From IMG/VR virus record IMGVR_UViG_3300047388_000310, positions 1 to 39,919 of that record: 39,919 nucleotides of DNA. The stretch is one strand, 5' to 3'. The translations under genes and the position numbers were made by a program. Below, piece by piece: positions 29,758-37,317 of the stretch; positions within the stretch are counted from its first letter, which is position 1, and every line of letters begins with the position of its first letter. This DNA is from a virus. Under the pieces are notes generated by a model that saw only the letters and a list, made by a program, of their open reading frames with translations, made no database searches and was not told the origin of the DNA.

Positions 29758-30238
29758 TGCCCTGGCCTCTCCGCCCGCTCGTGCGCGCCTGGCCGCCCAG
29801 GTCCACCTCGATGACCGGGAGCCGTTCCATGAGCGCCTTGGCGATGCCGTCGAACCGGTCCACCTCCCGCTGCATGTGCTCGCGCTGGAACTTCACCTCT
29901 TTGGCGTGCCGTTCCCGCTCGGCGGTCAGGTTGGCTTCCTTCACGTCCAGTTCGGCCTCGCGGCGGGCGTTGGCAACCTCGTGGTCCTGCTTGACCTTCA
30001 GCAGGCCCACCTTGTGCTCGGTCTCGCGGATCTTCCGGTCGTTGTCCTCGATGAGCCGGGCCTTCTCGCGCCTGAGCTTCTCGATCTCATCGAGGTGCTT
30101 GTTCCGTTCGGCTGTGGAGTCACGCCGTTTCTCCATGGCGGCGACCTCGGCCTGCAGGTCCGCGATCTTGCCCTTCAGCCCGGCAAGCTCCTCGGCCAGC
30201 CGGTCGCGCTCAGGGTCAGAAGATGAGAACAGTCCCAT
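29744..30238 (-). CDS. Long coiled-coil protein
   Basis: AAAGGAAA precedes ATG 30238. The 164 residues are strongly charged with clear heptads from ~10 to 145 (DRLAEELAGLKGKIADLQAE, KLRREKARLIEDNDRKIRE, ERERHAKEVKFQREHMQRE), predicting one long coiled coil. No membrane segment. It could oligomerise, tether the neighbouring membrane proteins or scaffold assembly. It lies in a run of small membrane proteins. Confidence 0.65.
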   Translation of the reverse strand: MGLFSSSDPERDRLAEELAGLKGKIADLQAEVAAMEKRRDSTAERNKHLDEIEKLRREKARLIEDNDRKIRETEHKVGLLKVKQDHEVANARREAELDVKEANLTAERERHAKEVKFQREHMQREVDRFDGIAKALMERLPVIEVDLGGQARTSGRRGQGNDVD

Positions 30239-30473
30239 GGGTTTCCTTTTGGTCAGCGGGGTTAGGTGGGATGCTTGGCCCGGCCCGGGAGCAGGAGCGG
30301 GGGCCTGCTCCCGGGCCGGGCTTGGTGGTGCCCGCCCCGGTGCGGCACGGGGGAGCCGCGACCGGGGCGGGCGGAAGCGCGGATTCCGGACGCCGCGCTC
30401 CCTTCGCTGCCGCGCTTGGAGACGGGGGCGCTCCGTAAGCGGCAGCGGCTTGAGGGCCGGGGGCCGTCGTCAT
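30216..30473 (-). CDS. Proline/alanine-rich small protein
   Basis: ATG 30473 overlaps the previous stop (ATGA). 85 residues of low complexity: TTAPGPQAAAAYGAPPSPSA, AALPPAPVAAPP, then GAGTTKPGPGAGPRSC. Probably unstructured. The ATGA coupling and the clean 3' overlap with the coiled-coil gene support it, but low complexity in a GC-rich genome makes chance frames likely. Confidence 0.4.
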   Translation of the reverse strand: MTTAPGPQAAAAYGAPPSPSAAAKGARRPESALPPAPVAAPPCRTGAGTTKPGPGAGPRSCSRAGPSIPPNPADQKETHGTVLIF

Positions 30474-30718
30474 CCGATCCCCAGGAGGGACGGGATGACA
30501 TGCCAGGCGACCGCGATCGTGATGGCGAGGATCACCGCCAGGATGGCGGCCGCGAGCCAGCCAGCGGCTGCCCTGGCCCGCTCCCGGCGCACCTGCCACA
30601 GGGCCAGCTCGCCCTCCAGCGGGCTCCGGGGCTGCGGCGGGGGCTGCCGGGGTGCCTGGTACGGGACCGCCATCGTGACGGCGGTGATCTCCTCGGTGCC
30701 TGCGTCGTGCGTTCTCAC
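30470..30718 (-). CDS. Small single-span membrane protein
   Basis: GTG 30718 overlaps the previous stop (GTGA). 82 residues: a soluble N-terminus with AVPYQAPRQPPPQPRSPLEG, the helix GELALWQVRRERARAAAGWL and a C-terminal hydrophobic span (AAAILAVILAITIAVAWHVI). A tail-anchored topology. Similar small membrane proteins sit on both sides. Function unknown. Confidence 0.55.
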   Translation of the reverse strand: MRTHDAGTEEITAVTMAVPYQAPRQPPPQPRSPLEGELALWQVRRERARAAAGWLAAAILAVILAITIAVAWHVIPSLLGIG

Positions 30719-31215
30719 GCCGCGTCTCCGCCGGGTGGATCCGCTGAGCCGGCGGAGGTCGCCGCAACCGCCGGCTCAGCGGGCTTCTTGAGCGCGGCCT
30801 CGCGCGCCTTGGATGGCCGCGTGCGCTTCCCGGCGCCCTCGGCAGTGGCTGTGGCTTCCTGCGGCGCACCGGCTGCGTCATCGGCTGGTGCATCGTCCTG
30901 GGCGGCCTCAGCGTCCTCCTGGGCGCGCATGGCGGCCCGGAGTTGCGCCAGCCCCCGCTCGACGCACTCGATGTTTTCCCGGGCCGGGCAGAGCCCGTAC
31001 GGCCCGGGAAACTGGGCGAGGGTCATGGCGACCGGCTGCTCCTTGCCGCACACGTCGCACGGGGCGGTGGGCGCGTCCGGGGCGGCGAGGTAGCCGCCGG
31101 CGATGTGCAGCAGGGCCAGCGGTGCGGGCCGGGGGTCGGCGTAAGGGTTCGGGTAGAAACCCCGGCTGTCGGGCGGGACGTCGTCCTCATGGGCAAGCGT
31201 TTCCGGCAGGAGCAT
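30715..31215 (-). CDS. Protein with zinc-like Cys pair and basic tail
   Basis: ATG 31215 overlaps the previous stop (TAATG). 166 residues: an N-terminal part with YPNPYADPRPAPLALLHIAG, then PCDVCGKEQPVAMTL and GPYGLCPARENIECVERGL, four Cys that could ligate zinc, a charged helix (GLAQLRAAMRAQEDAEAA), and a Lys/Arg/Ala-rich tail (GKRTRPSKAREAALKKPAEP) resembling a nucleic-acid-binding tail. No family recognised. Confidence 0.55.
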   Translation of the reverse strand: MLLPETLAHEDDVPPDSRGFYPNPYADPRPAPLALLHIAGGYLAAPDAPTAPCDVCGKEQPVAMTLAQFPGPYGLCPARENIECVERGLAQLRAAMRAQEDAEAAQDDAPADDAAGAPQEATATAEGAGKRTRPSKAREAALKKPAEPAVAATSAGSADPPGGDAA

Positions 31216-31445
31216 TACTGCACTTCCTCTCTCTGGCACCGCCGGCACATGCACCGGGAACGGTGGCGTGCCGGGGGCAGTCCCTGGACTGCGCGGACCG
31301 CGTTCCGCGCGGTCACCGCTGCCCAGGTCCCGGCGAGCACGGCGCCGAGGACGGGGACGGCCGCGATGGAGCCGGCGATGACGAGGGCGCGCGCCGGCCA
31401 CGGCGGCGGCTTGGGGGCCTCATCGTCCATTGGCGCGCGCGTCAT
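31215..31445 (-). CDS. Small single-span membrane protein with Cys tail
   Basis: ATG 31445 lies inside the preceding gene's 3' end. 76 residues: polar N-terminus (APMDDEAPKPPPWP), one hydrophobic span (ALVIAGSIAAVPVLGAVLAG) and a C-terminal tail with RSRCMCRRCQREEVQ, a C-x-C-x2-C cluster. The cysteines may bind metal at the membrane. Function unknown. Confidence 0.5.
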   Translation of the reverse strand: MTRAPMDDEAPKPPPWPARALVIAGSIAAVPVLGAVLAGTWAAVTARNAVRAVQGLPPARHRSRCMCRRCQREEVQ

Positions 31446-31707
31446 TGAGGCACCTCCTTGCCCAGGCCTCGTCGCGGCTGGCGATGCGGTCCCACAGGAG
31501 GTCCTCCTTGACGGGCAGCCCGCCCTCGACCGCCTCATGGGAAGCGCCTACCGCGGCATGCACGGCGCGGCTGGCCGCTGCCATCTCGCGGGCGTGCTTG
31601 CGGCGTTCGCGGGCCTGTGTGATCTCGCAGGCGGCGATCCAGGCCAGAAGCAGCGCACTGGGGAAGGCGATGACAGCGGCGGTGATGAGCGCGACCTGGG
31701 CGATCAT
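31420..31707 (-). CDS. Small membrane protein
   Basis: ATG 31707 overlaps the HNH stop (ATGA). 95 residues: an N-terminal span (VALITAAVIAFPSALLLAWI), a basic stretch (QARERRKHAREMAAAS) and a helical soluble C-terminus (HEAVEGGLPVKEDLLWDRIA). N-anchored topology. Together with its neighbours it forms a block of at least three small membrane proteins. Confidence 0.55.
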   Translation of the reverse strand: MIAQVALITAAVIAFPSALLLAWIAACEITQARERRKHAREMAAASRAVHAAVGASHEAVEGGLPVKEDLLWDRIASRDEAWARRCLNDARANGR

Positions 31708-32171
31708 GCGGCCTCCCCGGGTGCCTCGAAGCCGTAGGTGCCATCGGGCAGCAGCCACGCGGTTACCCCGGACCCGTCCTCGCTGAACACCATCACCGGC
31801 ACGAGTGCCGGGTCTTCGTCGCTGCGGAGCCACAGGCCGCGCTCGTGGGCCTCGCGGTCCCGGTCCTCACACAGCCGGTGGCATCCCGCGCTCGTCGCTG
31901 ACCCGCACAAAACGAGCAAATTGCACGGCGAGTTGTCCCCGCCGACGCCCCGGGCCTTGCGGTGCTGGAGCGACCACCAGGTGAACGCCCCGCCAGCCGG
32001 CTTCCCGCACCCGACGCACTGCCAGTTGTCGCGGACCAGAACGAGGCCACGCACCTTCTGGGAGGGCCCGGTGTCCCTCGGTACGTGGCGCGGTGCCGGG
32101 GCAGGCTTGCGCGCAATGGCGGCCGTGGCGCGCAACGGCGTGCGCCTGGAGAGCGCGGTTCGGCGCATCAT
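31704..32171 (-). CDS. HNH endonuclease
   Basis: ATG 32171, 155 residues. A basic N-terminus (RRTALSRRTPLRATAAIARK) precedes an HNH core: WQCVGCGKPAGG (Cys52, Cys55), WSLQHRKARGVGGDNSP (His70, Asn80), CNLLVLCG and AGCHRLCEDRD (His98). It ends with a small beta domain (GVTAWLLPDGTYGFEAPG). HNH enzymes near replication genes cut DNA during packaging or recombination. Coupled to the exonuclease gene by an ATGA overlap. Confidence 0.8.
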   Translation of the reverse strand: MMRRTALSRRTPLRATAAIARKPAPAPRHVPRDTGPSQKVRGLVLVRDNWQCVGCGKPAGGAFTWWSLQHRKARGVGGDNSPCNLLVLCGSATSAGCHRLCEDRDREAHERGLWLRSDEDPALVPVMVFSEDGSGVTAWLLPDGTYGFEAPGEAA

Positions 32172-32779
32172 GGTGTGCCGACCATGACGGCCTTGTAGAC
32201 AGCCATGGCGAGTCCGGCGTCACCAAGGGCGGTGTGCTGTTCGTAGTCCATCGGGTCTACGCCGACAGCCCGCGCCATGTCCGCCAGGTGCTTGCCCTTG
32301 GGTGCCGGGTAGCGATCACCCAGTACCGCCGTGCGGTCCCCCTGGGCACCCTCCTGGTAGCCGCGCCGGCAGCCCGCGATGAACCCGGTCACCAGGGTGC
32401 CGGTGTCGATCTGGTGATGGTCGGCGGTCAGGATGTGGCCGTGCCGGCGCAGGAACGCCCCGATGAAAGCGGCATCGAAGGGGGGGTTGTGCCCGAGCAG
32501 GGTGGCCCCGTCCAGCAGCCGCGCGATCTCCGCTGCGGCCTTGTCCATGTCCGCCCACTTCGGTCCTTGTTTGCGCGACCCGGCCGCCTGGAGGTCAGCG
32601 GTGCGCTCGTAGTACCGGCCGATGCGCAGCGCCATAGGCTCGGCGGTGGCCAGGGCGGGCTTGATGAACCACTGGTGCTCGCTGCCGTCCTCGGGCACGA
32701 TGGCGATATCCCAGGCGACGTGGCGCGCGGGATCCAGGCCCGTGCTTTCAACGTCGATGGCCACGATTCGCTCGCTCAC
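32168..32779 (-). CDS. DnaQ-like DEDDh 3'-5' exonuclease
   Basis: GTG 32779 overlaps the RbpA-like stop (GTGA); the longer frames run through that gene. 203 residues: IVAIDVESTGLDPARH (Asp9, Glu11), LLGHNPPFDAAFIGAFL (Asp102) and YEQHTALGDAGLAMAVY (His182, Asp187), a complete DEDDh set. It should remove nucleotides from 3' ends using two metal ions, for proofreading, recombination or DNA degradation. Domain length fits a stand-alone phage exonuclease. Confidence 0.85.
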   Translation of the reverse strand: MSERIVAIDVESTGLDPARHVAWDIAIVPEDGSEHQWFIKPALATAEPMALRIGRYYERTADLQAAGSRKQGPKWADMDKAAAEIARLLDGATLLGHNPPFDAAFIGAFLRRHGHILTADHHQIDTGTLVTGFIAGCRRGYQEGAQGDRTAVLGDRYPAPKGKHLADMARAVGVDPMDYEQHTALGDAGLAMAVYKAVMVGTP

Positions 32780-33165
32780 CGGGCTGCCCCCGTTTCCCGT
32801 ACCTGGGCCAGCCGCTCGGCCAGCAGGGCATCGAGTTCGCGGATGCTGCGCCGCTTGCGGAGCTGCCCCCACGGGCCCATGCCCTCCTGGATGGCGCGCT
32901 TGTGCTGCCCCTGGGCGGTCGTGTAGCCGGGCAGGATGACCTCGGCGGGAGTGCCTTCCGGCAGCCCGTCCAGGCGTGCGGGGCTGCCGCAGCGGCAGTC
33001 CCAGGCGGGCCGGGGCGTGGCTTCTGCGGCGAGCGTGATGGTGAACGGGCCGCAGCGGGCACAGATGTAGATGATCTCTTGCCTGGGGGCGAGTTCCCGT
33101 GCTTCGGTTTCGCCCGAGGCCGGGCCGCTGCCGACCTTGGTGGCCTTGATCGTGCCGGGGCTCAC
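32776..33165 (-). CDS. RbpA-like RNA polymerase-binding protein
   Basis: GTG start, 129 residues. The layout follows actinobacterial RbpA: a variable N-terminal tail, a zinc-containing core (IYICARCGPFTITLAAEATP, AWDCRCGSPARL; Cys35, 38, 57, 59) and a C-terminal sigma-interaction helix (RKRRSIRELDALLAERLAQV, ~103-122), which aligns with the ERRSIxELExLLxERL motif of RbpA. Host RbpA activates group 1/2 sigma holoenzyme. A phage copy could favour phage promoters or replace the host factor. It lies between the exonuclease and RDF-like genes, inside the early operon. Similarity is by remembered motif. Confidence 0.75.
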   Translation of the reverse strand: MSPGTIKATKVGSGPASGETEARELAPRQEIIYICARCGPFTITLAAEATPRPAWDCRCGSPARLDGLPEGTPAEVILPGYTTAQGQHKRAIQEGMGPWGQLRKRRSIRELDALLAERLAQVRETGAAR

Positions 33166-34301
33166 TGGCCGCCTCCCGCCTGGTCGGCCCAGTCCGGGTC
33201 ATCGAACAGGGAGCCGTCATCGCCAGCCGGGGACGGGCGCGCGGCCTGTGCCTGGCGCTGGCGCGGTGCCCCGGCGGCGGGGAGTTCGTGCCACCGGGCG
33301 GCCAGGTAGTCGCGCAACTCCTCGGCCGTGCTGTCGCTGTCGCCGGGCGTGGTGATGTGGTTGTCCCTGAGGCCGCACTCGTCCGCCTGGGCGGCGTAGG
33401 CCTCAATCTCCTCGCGCGTGGTGGCGTTGGCGGCGTTGTCAGCGATCTGCTGCGCGGTCACCTCCGGCTTGCCCGCAGGCGCGGGCAGCGTGGTGGCTTC
33501 CGGCTCGCTGGTGCCCTCGGCGGGAGCCCCGGCGGTGAGCGCGAGGGGGCCGCTGCCGGCGCTGAGCATGGCGAGCATCCCGTCCATCCCGGTCGGCAAC
33601 TGGGCGAGCTGCTCGGCGGACGGGCTCGGCCGCAGGACCGGCACCGGGTAAGGGTGACCGTCCTGCCCGGGACGCCAGTGGATCAGGCACTGCGCCGGGA
33701 GGAACACGTCCATCGCGCGGGCCCGTTCCAGGACGGCTCCGGTGTCAGCAGTTTCGACCGCGGCGTTCGCGGACCCGGTGTTGAGCCGCCACACCCCGAT
33801 CGCGCCGGGCAGCCAGGGGATCGCGAGGTTGATCCTTGTGAGGGGCTTGCAGGCCTGCCCGAGGGCGGCGAGCCGCTTCCGCTCGTAAGCGGCGCCGGCC
33901 ACGTCGGCGGGGTCGGTGCGGTCCTCCGGCTGGGGGCACATGCACGGCTGCCCAGACCGGGTCTCGGTGATGCCGTCGCAGCGCCGCCGGCATTTCCCCT
34001 CCACCCACAGTTCCATCCAGGCGTCGACGGCCAGGCCCCGTGGTGGCACGAATACGTCGATCTTGGCCACGTTGGTGTCCACCACCCAGTACCCGCGGCG
34101 GCGGTCCCATGGTTCGGGCTTGCCGCCGAGCCGCTCGGCGATCGCGGCGGCGGTCTCCTCGGCGGGCGTGGTGAACCGGAAGGTCTCCCGGCGCACCGGC
34201 CGGCGGCCCTTCTTGCCGGGGATCGGCTCGGACTGGCCGATGCGTATTTCGCCGAGCGGCAGGCTGCGGCGCTGCAGGTCGAGAACTCCGGTGATGGGCA
34301 T
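33162..34301 (-). CDS. phiC31 gp3-like recombination directionality factor
   Basis: ATG 34301 lies one base after the nuclease stop; the longer start at 34334 has no family match. 379 residues. The first ~250 follow the phiC31 gp3/RDF family: GEIRIGQ near the N-terminus, RRETFRFTTPAEE, WDRRRGYWVVDTNVAKIDVF, GKCRRRCDGITETRSGQPCM (Cys104, 108, 120, 122), LTRINLAIPWLPGAIGVWRL and LPAQCLIHW. RDFs bind the serine integrase and switch it from integration to excision. The C-terminal part (EEIEAYAAQADECGLRD, WHELPAAG, DGSLFDDPDW) is variable. Its likely partner is the serine integrase 18 kb away. Confidence 0.75.
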   Translation of the reverse strand: MPITGVLDLQRRSLPLGEIRIGQSEPIPGKKGRRPVRRETFRFTTPAEETAAAIAERLGGKPEPWDRRRGYWVVDTNVAKIDVFVPPRGLAVDAWMELWVEGKCRRRCDGITETRSGQPCMCPQPEDRTDPADVAGAAYERKRLAALGQACKPLTRINLAIPWLPGAIGVWRLNTGSANAAVETADTGAVLERARAMDVFLPAQCLIHWRPGQDGHPYPVPVLRPSPSAEQLAQLPTGMDGMLAMLSAGSGPLALTAGAPAEGTSEPEATTLPAPAGKPEVTAQQIADNAANATTREEIEAYAAQADECGLRDNHITTPGDSDSTAEELRDYLAARWHELPAAGAPRQRQAQAARPSPAGDDGSLFDDPDWADQAGGGQ

Positions 34302-34302
34302 G

Positions 34303-35547
34303 TCAGGCTGCCTTTCCGGCGCGGGCCGGGTCATCGGCGAGGCTCAAGCCGTGGGCGGCGAGCATCTCGCGGATGGTTTCGATGAGCTTGGGGCCGACAC
34401 GCTTGATCGCGAGCACGTCAGCCTCGGTGAACTCGGCCAGGGCGGCCAGTTCACAGTCAGCGCCGAGCGCGTTGCGGAGCGGGGACAGGGCGCGGCCGTA
34501 GCCTTCGGCGGCCAGGTCGCACAGCCGCAGTCCGGGCATGGTTCCGTCGGGGCGCGGCGGGCGGATCGACGTGCCGGGCTTGTCCTTGCACGCCTGCCGG
34601 CCGCGTAGTAGATCTATCGACGCCAGGAACCGCTCCCACGCCTCCTCGTCGTCGCCGGCGGACACCAGTTGCAGCAGGTACCCGCCGGGGTACTCGGGGC
34701 GAAGGTGCAGCACCGCCCCGGCCCGCGTCTTGGGGGTCGGCACTAGCGCGGTGTCGATCTTGTCGGGGCGGCACTCGGGCATCCGCCGGTAGGCGGCGAG
34801 CTGCTCCTTCCAGGTGCCTTCCGGGGACTTGCCGGTCTTGAAGTCGATGCACACCGGCAGTACCTCGCCGGGGGCGGCGATGATGTGGGTGCCTTTGCCG
34901 GGGCAGAACGCGCCGAGGTGGCACCGGGTCCGGGGGTCGCCGCAGATGCCCAGCCCGCGGAACGCGATGATCGTGTCCAGGGTGCCGGCGATCTCCCGCT
35001 CGGGGTCGTAGACCTGCATCTCACAGGCCAGGAAGTCCCCGGGGCGCAGGCCGAAGTCGGACACGAACTGCACCCAGCCGTCAGCCATCCGGGCGGCGAT
35101 CACCGGCACCGGCTCGTCGTCGTACATGGCCTCGCGCAGGTGATCGGGCAGTTCGGGGTAGGGGACGTGGTGCTGGGCGTCTTTCCGCTCGGTGGCCCAC
35201 AGGATCAGGGCCTCGCCGACGTCGTGGAGGAAGGTGCCGGTGTCGGCCTTGATGTCGCGGAGCCGGGTGGCCTCGTCTTTGCCGAGGGCAATGGCTGCGT
35301 CACGGCCTTCGGTGCGTTTGGTGCGTGCGAGCAGGCCGAGGTGATCCACGCACCAGGCCGTCGACGTGCTGCCGTGCCACCTGGCGAACCACGGCTTGGA
35401 GTTGGTGCCGGCGATCAGCCAGGTCACCGACTCGAACAGGCGGGCCGGGTCGGGCGGGTAGGGGTACCACCGCTCGTCGGTGTGCTTGTCGGTGACCGGG
35501 GCCAGCGGGTCTGCGGGCGCGGGGAGTGTCCCTGCTGCGATGCTCAT
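34303..35547 (-). CDS. RecB/Cas4-like PD-(D/E)xK exonuclease with C-terminal helix-hairpin-helix
   Basis: ATG start, 414 residues. Nuclease motifs: GTFLHDVGEALILW (His108), FLACEMQVYDPEREIAGTLD (Glu176, Asp191), VCIDFKTGKSPEG (Asp235, Lys237) and TWKEQLAAYRR (Gln249, Tyr253). A Cys cluster (GICGDPRTRCHLGAFCPGKG, ~200-219) lies between motifs and may be an iron-sulfur or zinc site, as in Cas4/AddB-type nucleases. C-terminal FTEADVLAIKRVGPKLIETI is a helix-hairpin-helix DNA-binding unit. Likely the phage exonuclease of a recombination/end-processing system. No annealing protein was recognised beside it. Confidence 0.8.
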   Translation of the reverse strand: MSIAAGTLPAPADPLAPVTDKHTDERWYPYPPDPARLFESVTWLIAGTNSKPWFARWHGSTSTAWCVDHLGLLARTKRTEGRDAAIALGKDEATRLRDIKADTGTFLHDVGEALILWATERKDAQHHVPYPELPDHLREAMYDDEPVPVIAARMADGWVQFVSDFGLRPGDFLACEMQVYDPEREIAGTLDTIIAFRGLGICGDPRTRCHLGAFCPGKGTHIIAAPGEVLPVCIDFKTGKSPEGTWKEQLAAYRRMPECRPDKIDTALVPTPKTRAGAVLHLRPEYPGGYLLQLVSAGDDEEAWERFLASIDLLRGRQACKDKPGTSIRPPRPDGTMPGLRLCDLAAEGYGRALSPLRNALGADCELAALAEFTEADVLAIKRVGPKLIETIREMLAAHGLSLADDPARAGKAA

Positions 35548-35816
35548 TCCGCACCGCCAGCCTGCGCCTCAAGGGCGCGCAGTCTCTTGCGCAGGTCGCC
35601 GGCGAACAGGTGTGCTTCCAGTGCCGCCAGTTCCTGCGCCCCGTAGAACCCGACGTCGAACCAGTGGCTCCAGTCCTTGTCGCCGGTGTCCAGGTCACGG
35701 GCGAGTTGCTCGGCGTCGGCCAGTTCCTCCCGCAGCGCGGCGATCTGCTTCTCCAGGTCCAGCCGCTTCTGGAAGGCCGGGTGGTTGATTACCTGGGCGA
35801 GGGTCTCGGTGCTCAT
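35544..35816 (-). CDS. Small helical/coiled-coil protein
   Basis: ATG 35816, overlapping both neighbours by four bases. 90 residues: FQKRLDLEKQIAALREELAD, then AEQLARDLDTGDKDWSHWFD and a C-terminal helix (LEAHLFAGDLRKRLRALEAQ). Probably a coiled-coil accessory to the nuclease. No family recognised. Confidence 0.5.
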   Translation of the reverse strand: MSTETLAQVINHPAFQKRLDLEKQIAALREELADAEQLARDLDTGDKDWSHWFDVGFYGAQELAALEAHLFAGDLRKRLRALEAQAGGAE

Positions 35817-36106
35817 GCCGGCCTCCCGTTGCTCTCGCGCAGCCCGGCTGCGGTCTCGTCGTGGCGGGGGCCTCCGGTGGCCGGGTCCACGCCGATGTCA
35901 AAGCGCGCCCTCAGCTCGGGGGTCCACCCTGGCCAGCCGTGGGCTTCCGGTGCGGGCCGGGCGAGCGCGATCCTGGTCAGTTCCGCGTACAGCGCCCACG
36001 GGCCACCGGCCTTCCACATGTCCCAGGCGAACCAGGCCGAGAAAGCGAAGCCGCTGCCGCTGACGAGGATGGCCACGACGAGGGGGAGGATGCCGGTGAG
36101 GCTCAT
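35813..36106 (-). CDS. Small membrane protein
   Basis: ATG 36106, 97 residues. N-terminal span (SLTGILPLVVAILVSGSGFA then FSAWFAWDMW), with a soluble Pro/Gly-rich C-terminus (PEAHGWPGWTPELRARFDIG). N-anchored topology. Function unknown. Confidence 0.5.
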   Translation of the reverse strand: MSLTGILPLVVAILVSGSGFAFSAWFAWDMWKAGGPWALYAELTRIALARPAPEAHGWPGWTPELRARFDIGVDPATGGPRHDETAAGLRESNGRPA

Positions 36107-36339
36107 GCCGGCACCGCCTCAGCCACAGTCACCGGGCACGAGTGGGCCTGCCCGCCGTCCAGGTGCGCGCAGATGCGGCACTGCCGCTCGCCGCTGTCGC
36201 GGTGGCCCTGGCACAGCCAGCCCTCGCGCACATGCGGGGGCTCGCAGGCGCAAGTGGCCCGCTGGTAGGCGGCACCGGGCTCGCCGCACAGGATGCCGAA
36301 CGGCTGGGTGGCGACGACGCAAGACTGCGACGCGGTCAT
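36103..36339 (-). CDS. Cys/His-rich small protein
   Basis: ATG 36339 is used rather than an upstream ATG that lacks support. 78 residues with eight cysteines and several His (QSCVVATQPFGILCGEPGAA, CACEPPHVREGWLCQGHRDS, QCRICAHLDG, HSCPVTV), consistent with zinc binding. Coupled to both neighbours by ATGA overlaps. Function unknown. Confidence 0.5.
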   Translation of the reverse strand: MTASQSCVVATQPFGILCGEPGAAYQRATCACEPPHVREGWLCQGHRDSGERQCRICAHLDGGQAHSCPVTVAEAVPA

Positions 36340-36608
36340 GGGGTCACCTCGTACAGGTGCCACACGAGGCCACCCGGTGAGCGCTGGCAGGTGCCGGCCC
36401 AGGTGACATCCTCAGGCAGTGGCTGGCCCGTGCCGAAGACCCGGAATGCGCGGGAAAGCCCCGGCTCTTTCCGCCAGTCGTGCTCAGCCCAGAACTCCAC
36501 ACCGTTGTCGCCGACCGCTGCGACCGCAACGGGGTCGCCGGTGAGGGCAAACACGTGCGCGTTGCCATCCACGGGCACTTCGTAGCGGAACACCTTGCGG
36601 TCGTTCAC
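36336..36608 (-). CDS. DUF7352-like phage protein
   Basis: GTG start, 90 residues. The sequence (RKVFRYEVPVDGNAHVF, VGDNGVEFWAEHDWR, FRVFGTGQPLPEDVTWAGTC, GLVWHLYEV) follows a compact beta-rich phage family that I remember as DUF7352. It usually lies among early genes of actinophages. Function unknown. Confidence 0.65.
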   Translation of the reverse strand: MNDRKVFRYEVPVDGNAHVFALTGDPVAVAAVGDNGVEFWAEHDWRKEPGLSRAFRVFGTGQPLPEDVTWAGTCQRSPGGLVWHLYEVTP

Positions 36609-36721
36609 GACGCACCCCCCTCGCGCTTGATGGGCCGTTCACACAGCCAGTGGTAGCGGGCACCCTCGGGGACCGGGAACTTGCCCGGGAAGTCCCGCGC
36701 ACAAGTGCAGTAGCCGGTCAT
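36605..36721 (-). CDS. 38-residue Cys-containing frame
   Basis: ATG 36721 overlaps the preceding stop (ATGA) and the stop overlaps the next GTG. MTGYCTCARDFPGKFPVPEG, then ARYHWLCERPIK: three Cys and a His may bind metal. The very short length is compensated by exact coupling on both sides. Confidence 0.45.
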   Translation of the reverse strand: MTGYCTCARDFPGKFPVPEGARYHWLCERPIKREGGAS

Positions 36722-37317
36722 GCCGCCACCGCCAGGGCTGCGTACTGGCCGATGCCCCACTGGATGGCGTGGCAGCACCACAGGAACTGGTAGGACCAGT
36801 CCCGCAGGTCCCACTCCCAGGTGTCGGTGAAGCGGAACGGCTCAGCCACCGAACCCTCGGGCAGGTACTTAAAGTGGCTGAGCCCGGCCGTCACATCGGA
36901 TTCGCTTCCGGGATTCCACTCCGCGAACTGGCCGAAGAAGTATTCCTGCACCGCATCGGACAGGCCGGGGTAGTCGGCTTCGGCGCGACTCGCCTCATCC
37001 CTGACGCACTCGCGGAACAAGTCCTCACTGTGAACTCTGGCGTCACGGGGTGCCCGGAGTTTCTCGCCCCAGTAGCCGGGGTTGATCCGGTCACCGCGGA
37101 AGAACGAGAACATGTCCTCGGTGCGGGCGAAGACGAAGGTCTCCATGTCGCCGTTGATCACCAGGGCACCTGGCCAGGTGATCAGGTCGAACCAGTAGCT
37201 GGAGGTTCCCGGTGCCCTGAACCGCAGGTGCCGGTACAGGCTGTCGTCGCGGAGGATGGTCATCTCGTGCTCGGCCGTGTCGCGCTGGAAGCGCGCGGCC
37301 ACGTCGGGCCCGGTCAT
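36718..37317 (-). CDS. Conserved phage protein of unknown function
   Basis: ATG 37317, 199 residues; upstream in-frame starts run through another gene. Conserved-looking segments: MTILRDDSLYRHLRFRAPGT, SSYWFDLITWPGALVINGDM, TFVFARTEDMFSFFRG, INPGYWGEKLRA, and a C-terminal EWDLRDWSYQFLWCCHAIQW. I recall this pattern from many siphovirus early regions, always without known function. Aromatic-rich, soluble. Confidence 0.65.
   Translation of the reverse strand: MTGPDVAARFQRDTAEHEMTILRDDSLYRHLRFRAPGTSSYWFDLITWPGALVINGDMETFVFARTEDMFSFFRGDRINPGYWGEKLRAPRDARVHSEDLFRECVRDEASRAEADYPGLSDAVQEYFFGQFAEWNPGSESDVTAGLSHFKYLPEGSVAEPFRFTDTWEWDLRDWSYQFLWCCHAIQWGIGQYAALAVAA

Noticed and set aside
33288-34385. 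Long plus-strand frame opposite the RDF-like gene
   Set aside because: Gly/Val/Arg-rich shadow frame.
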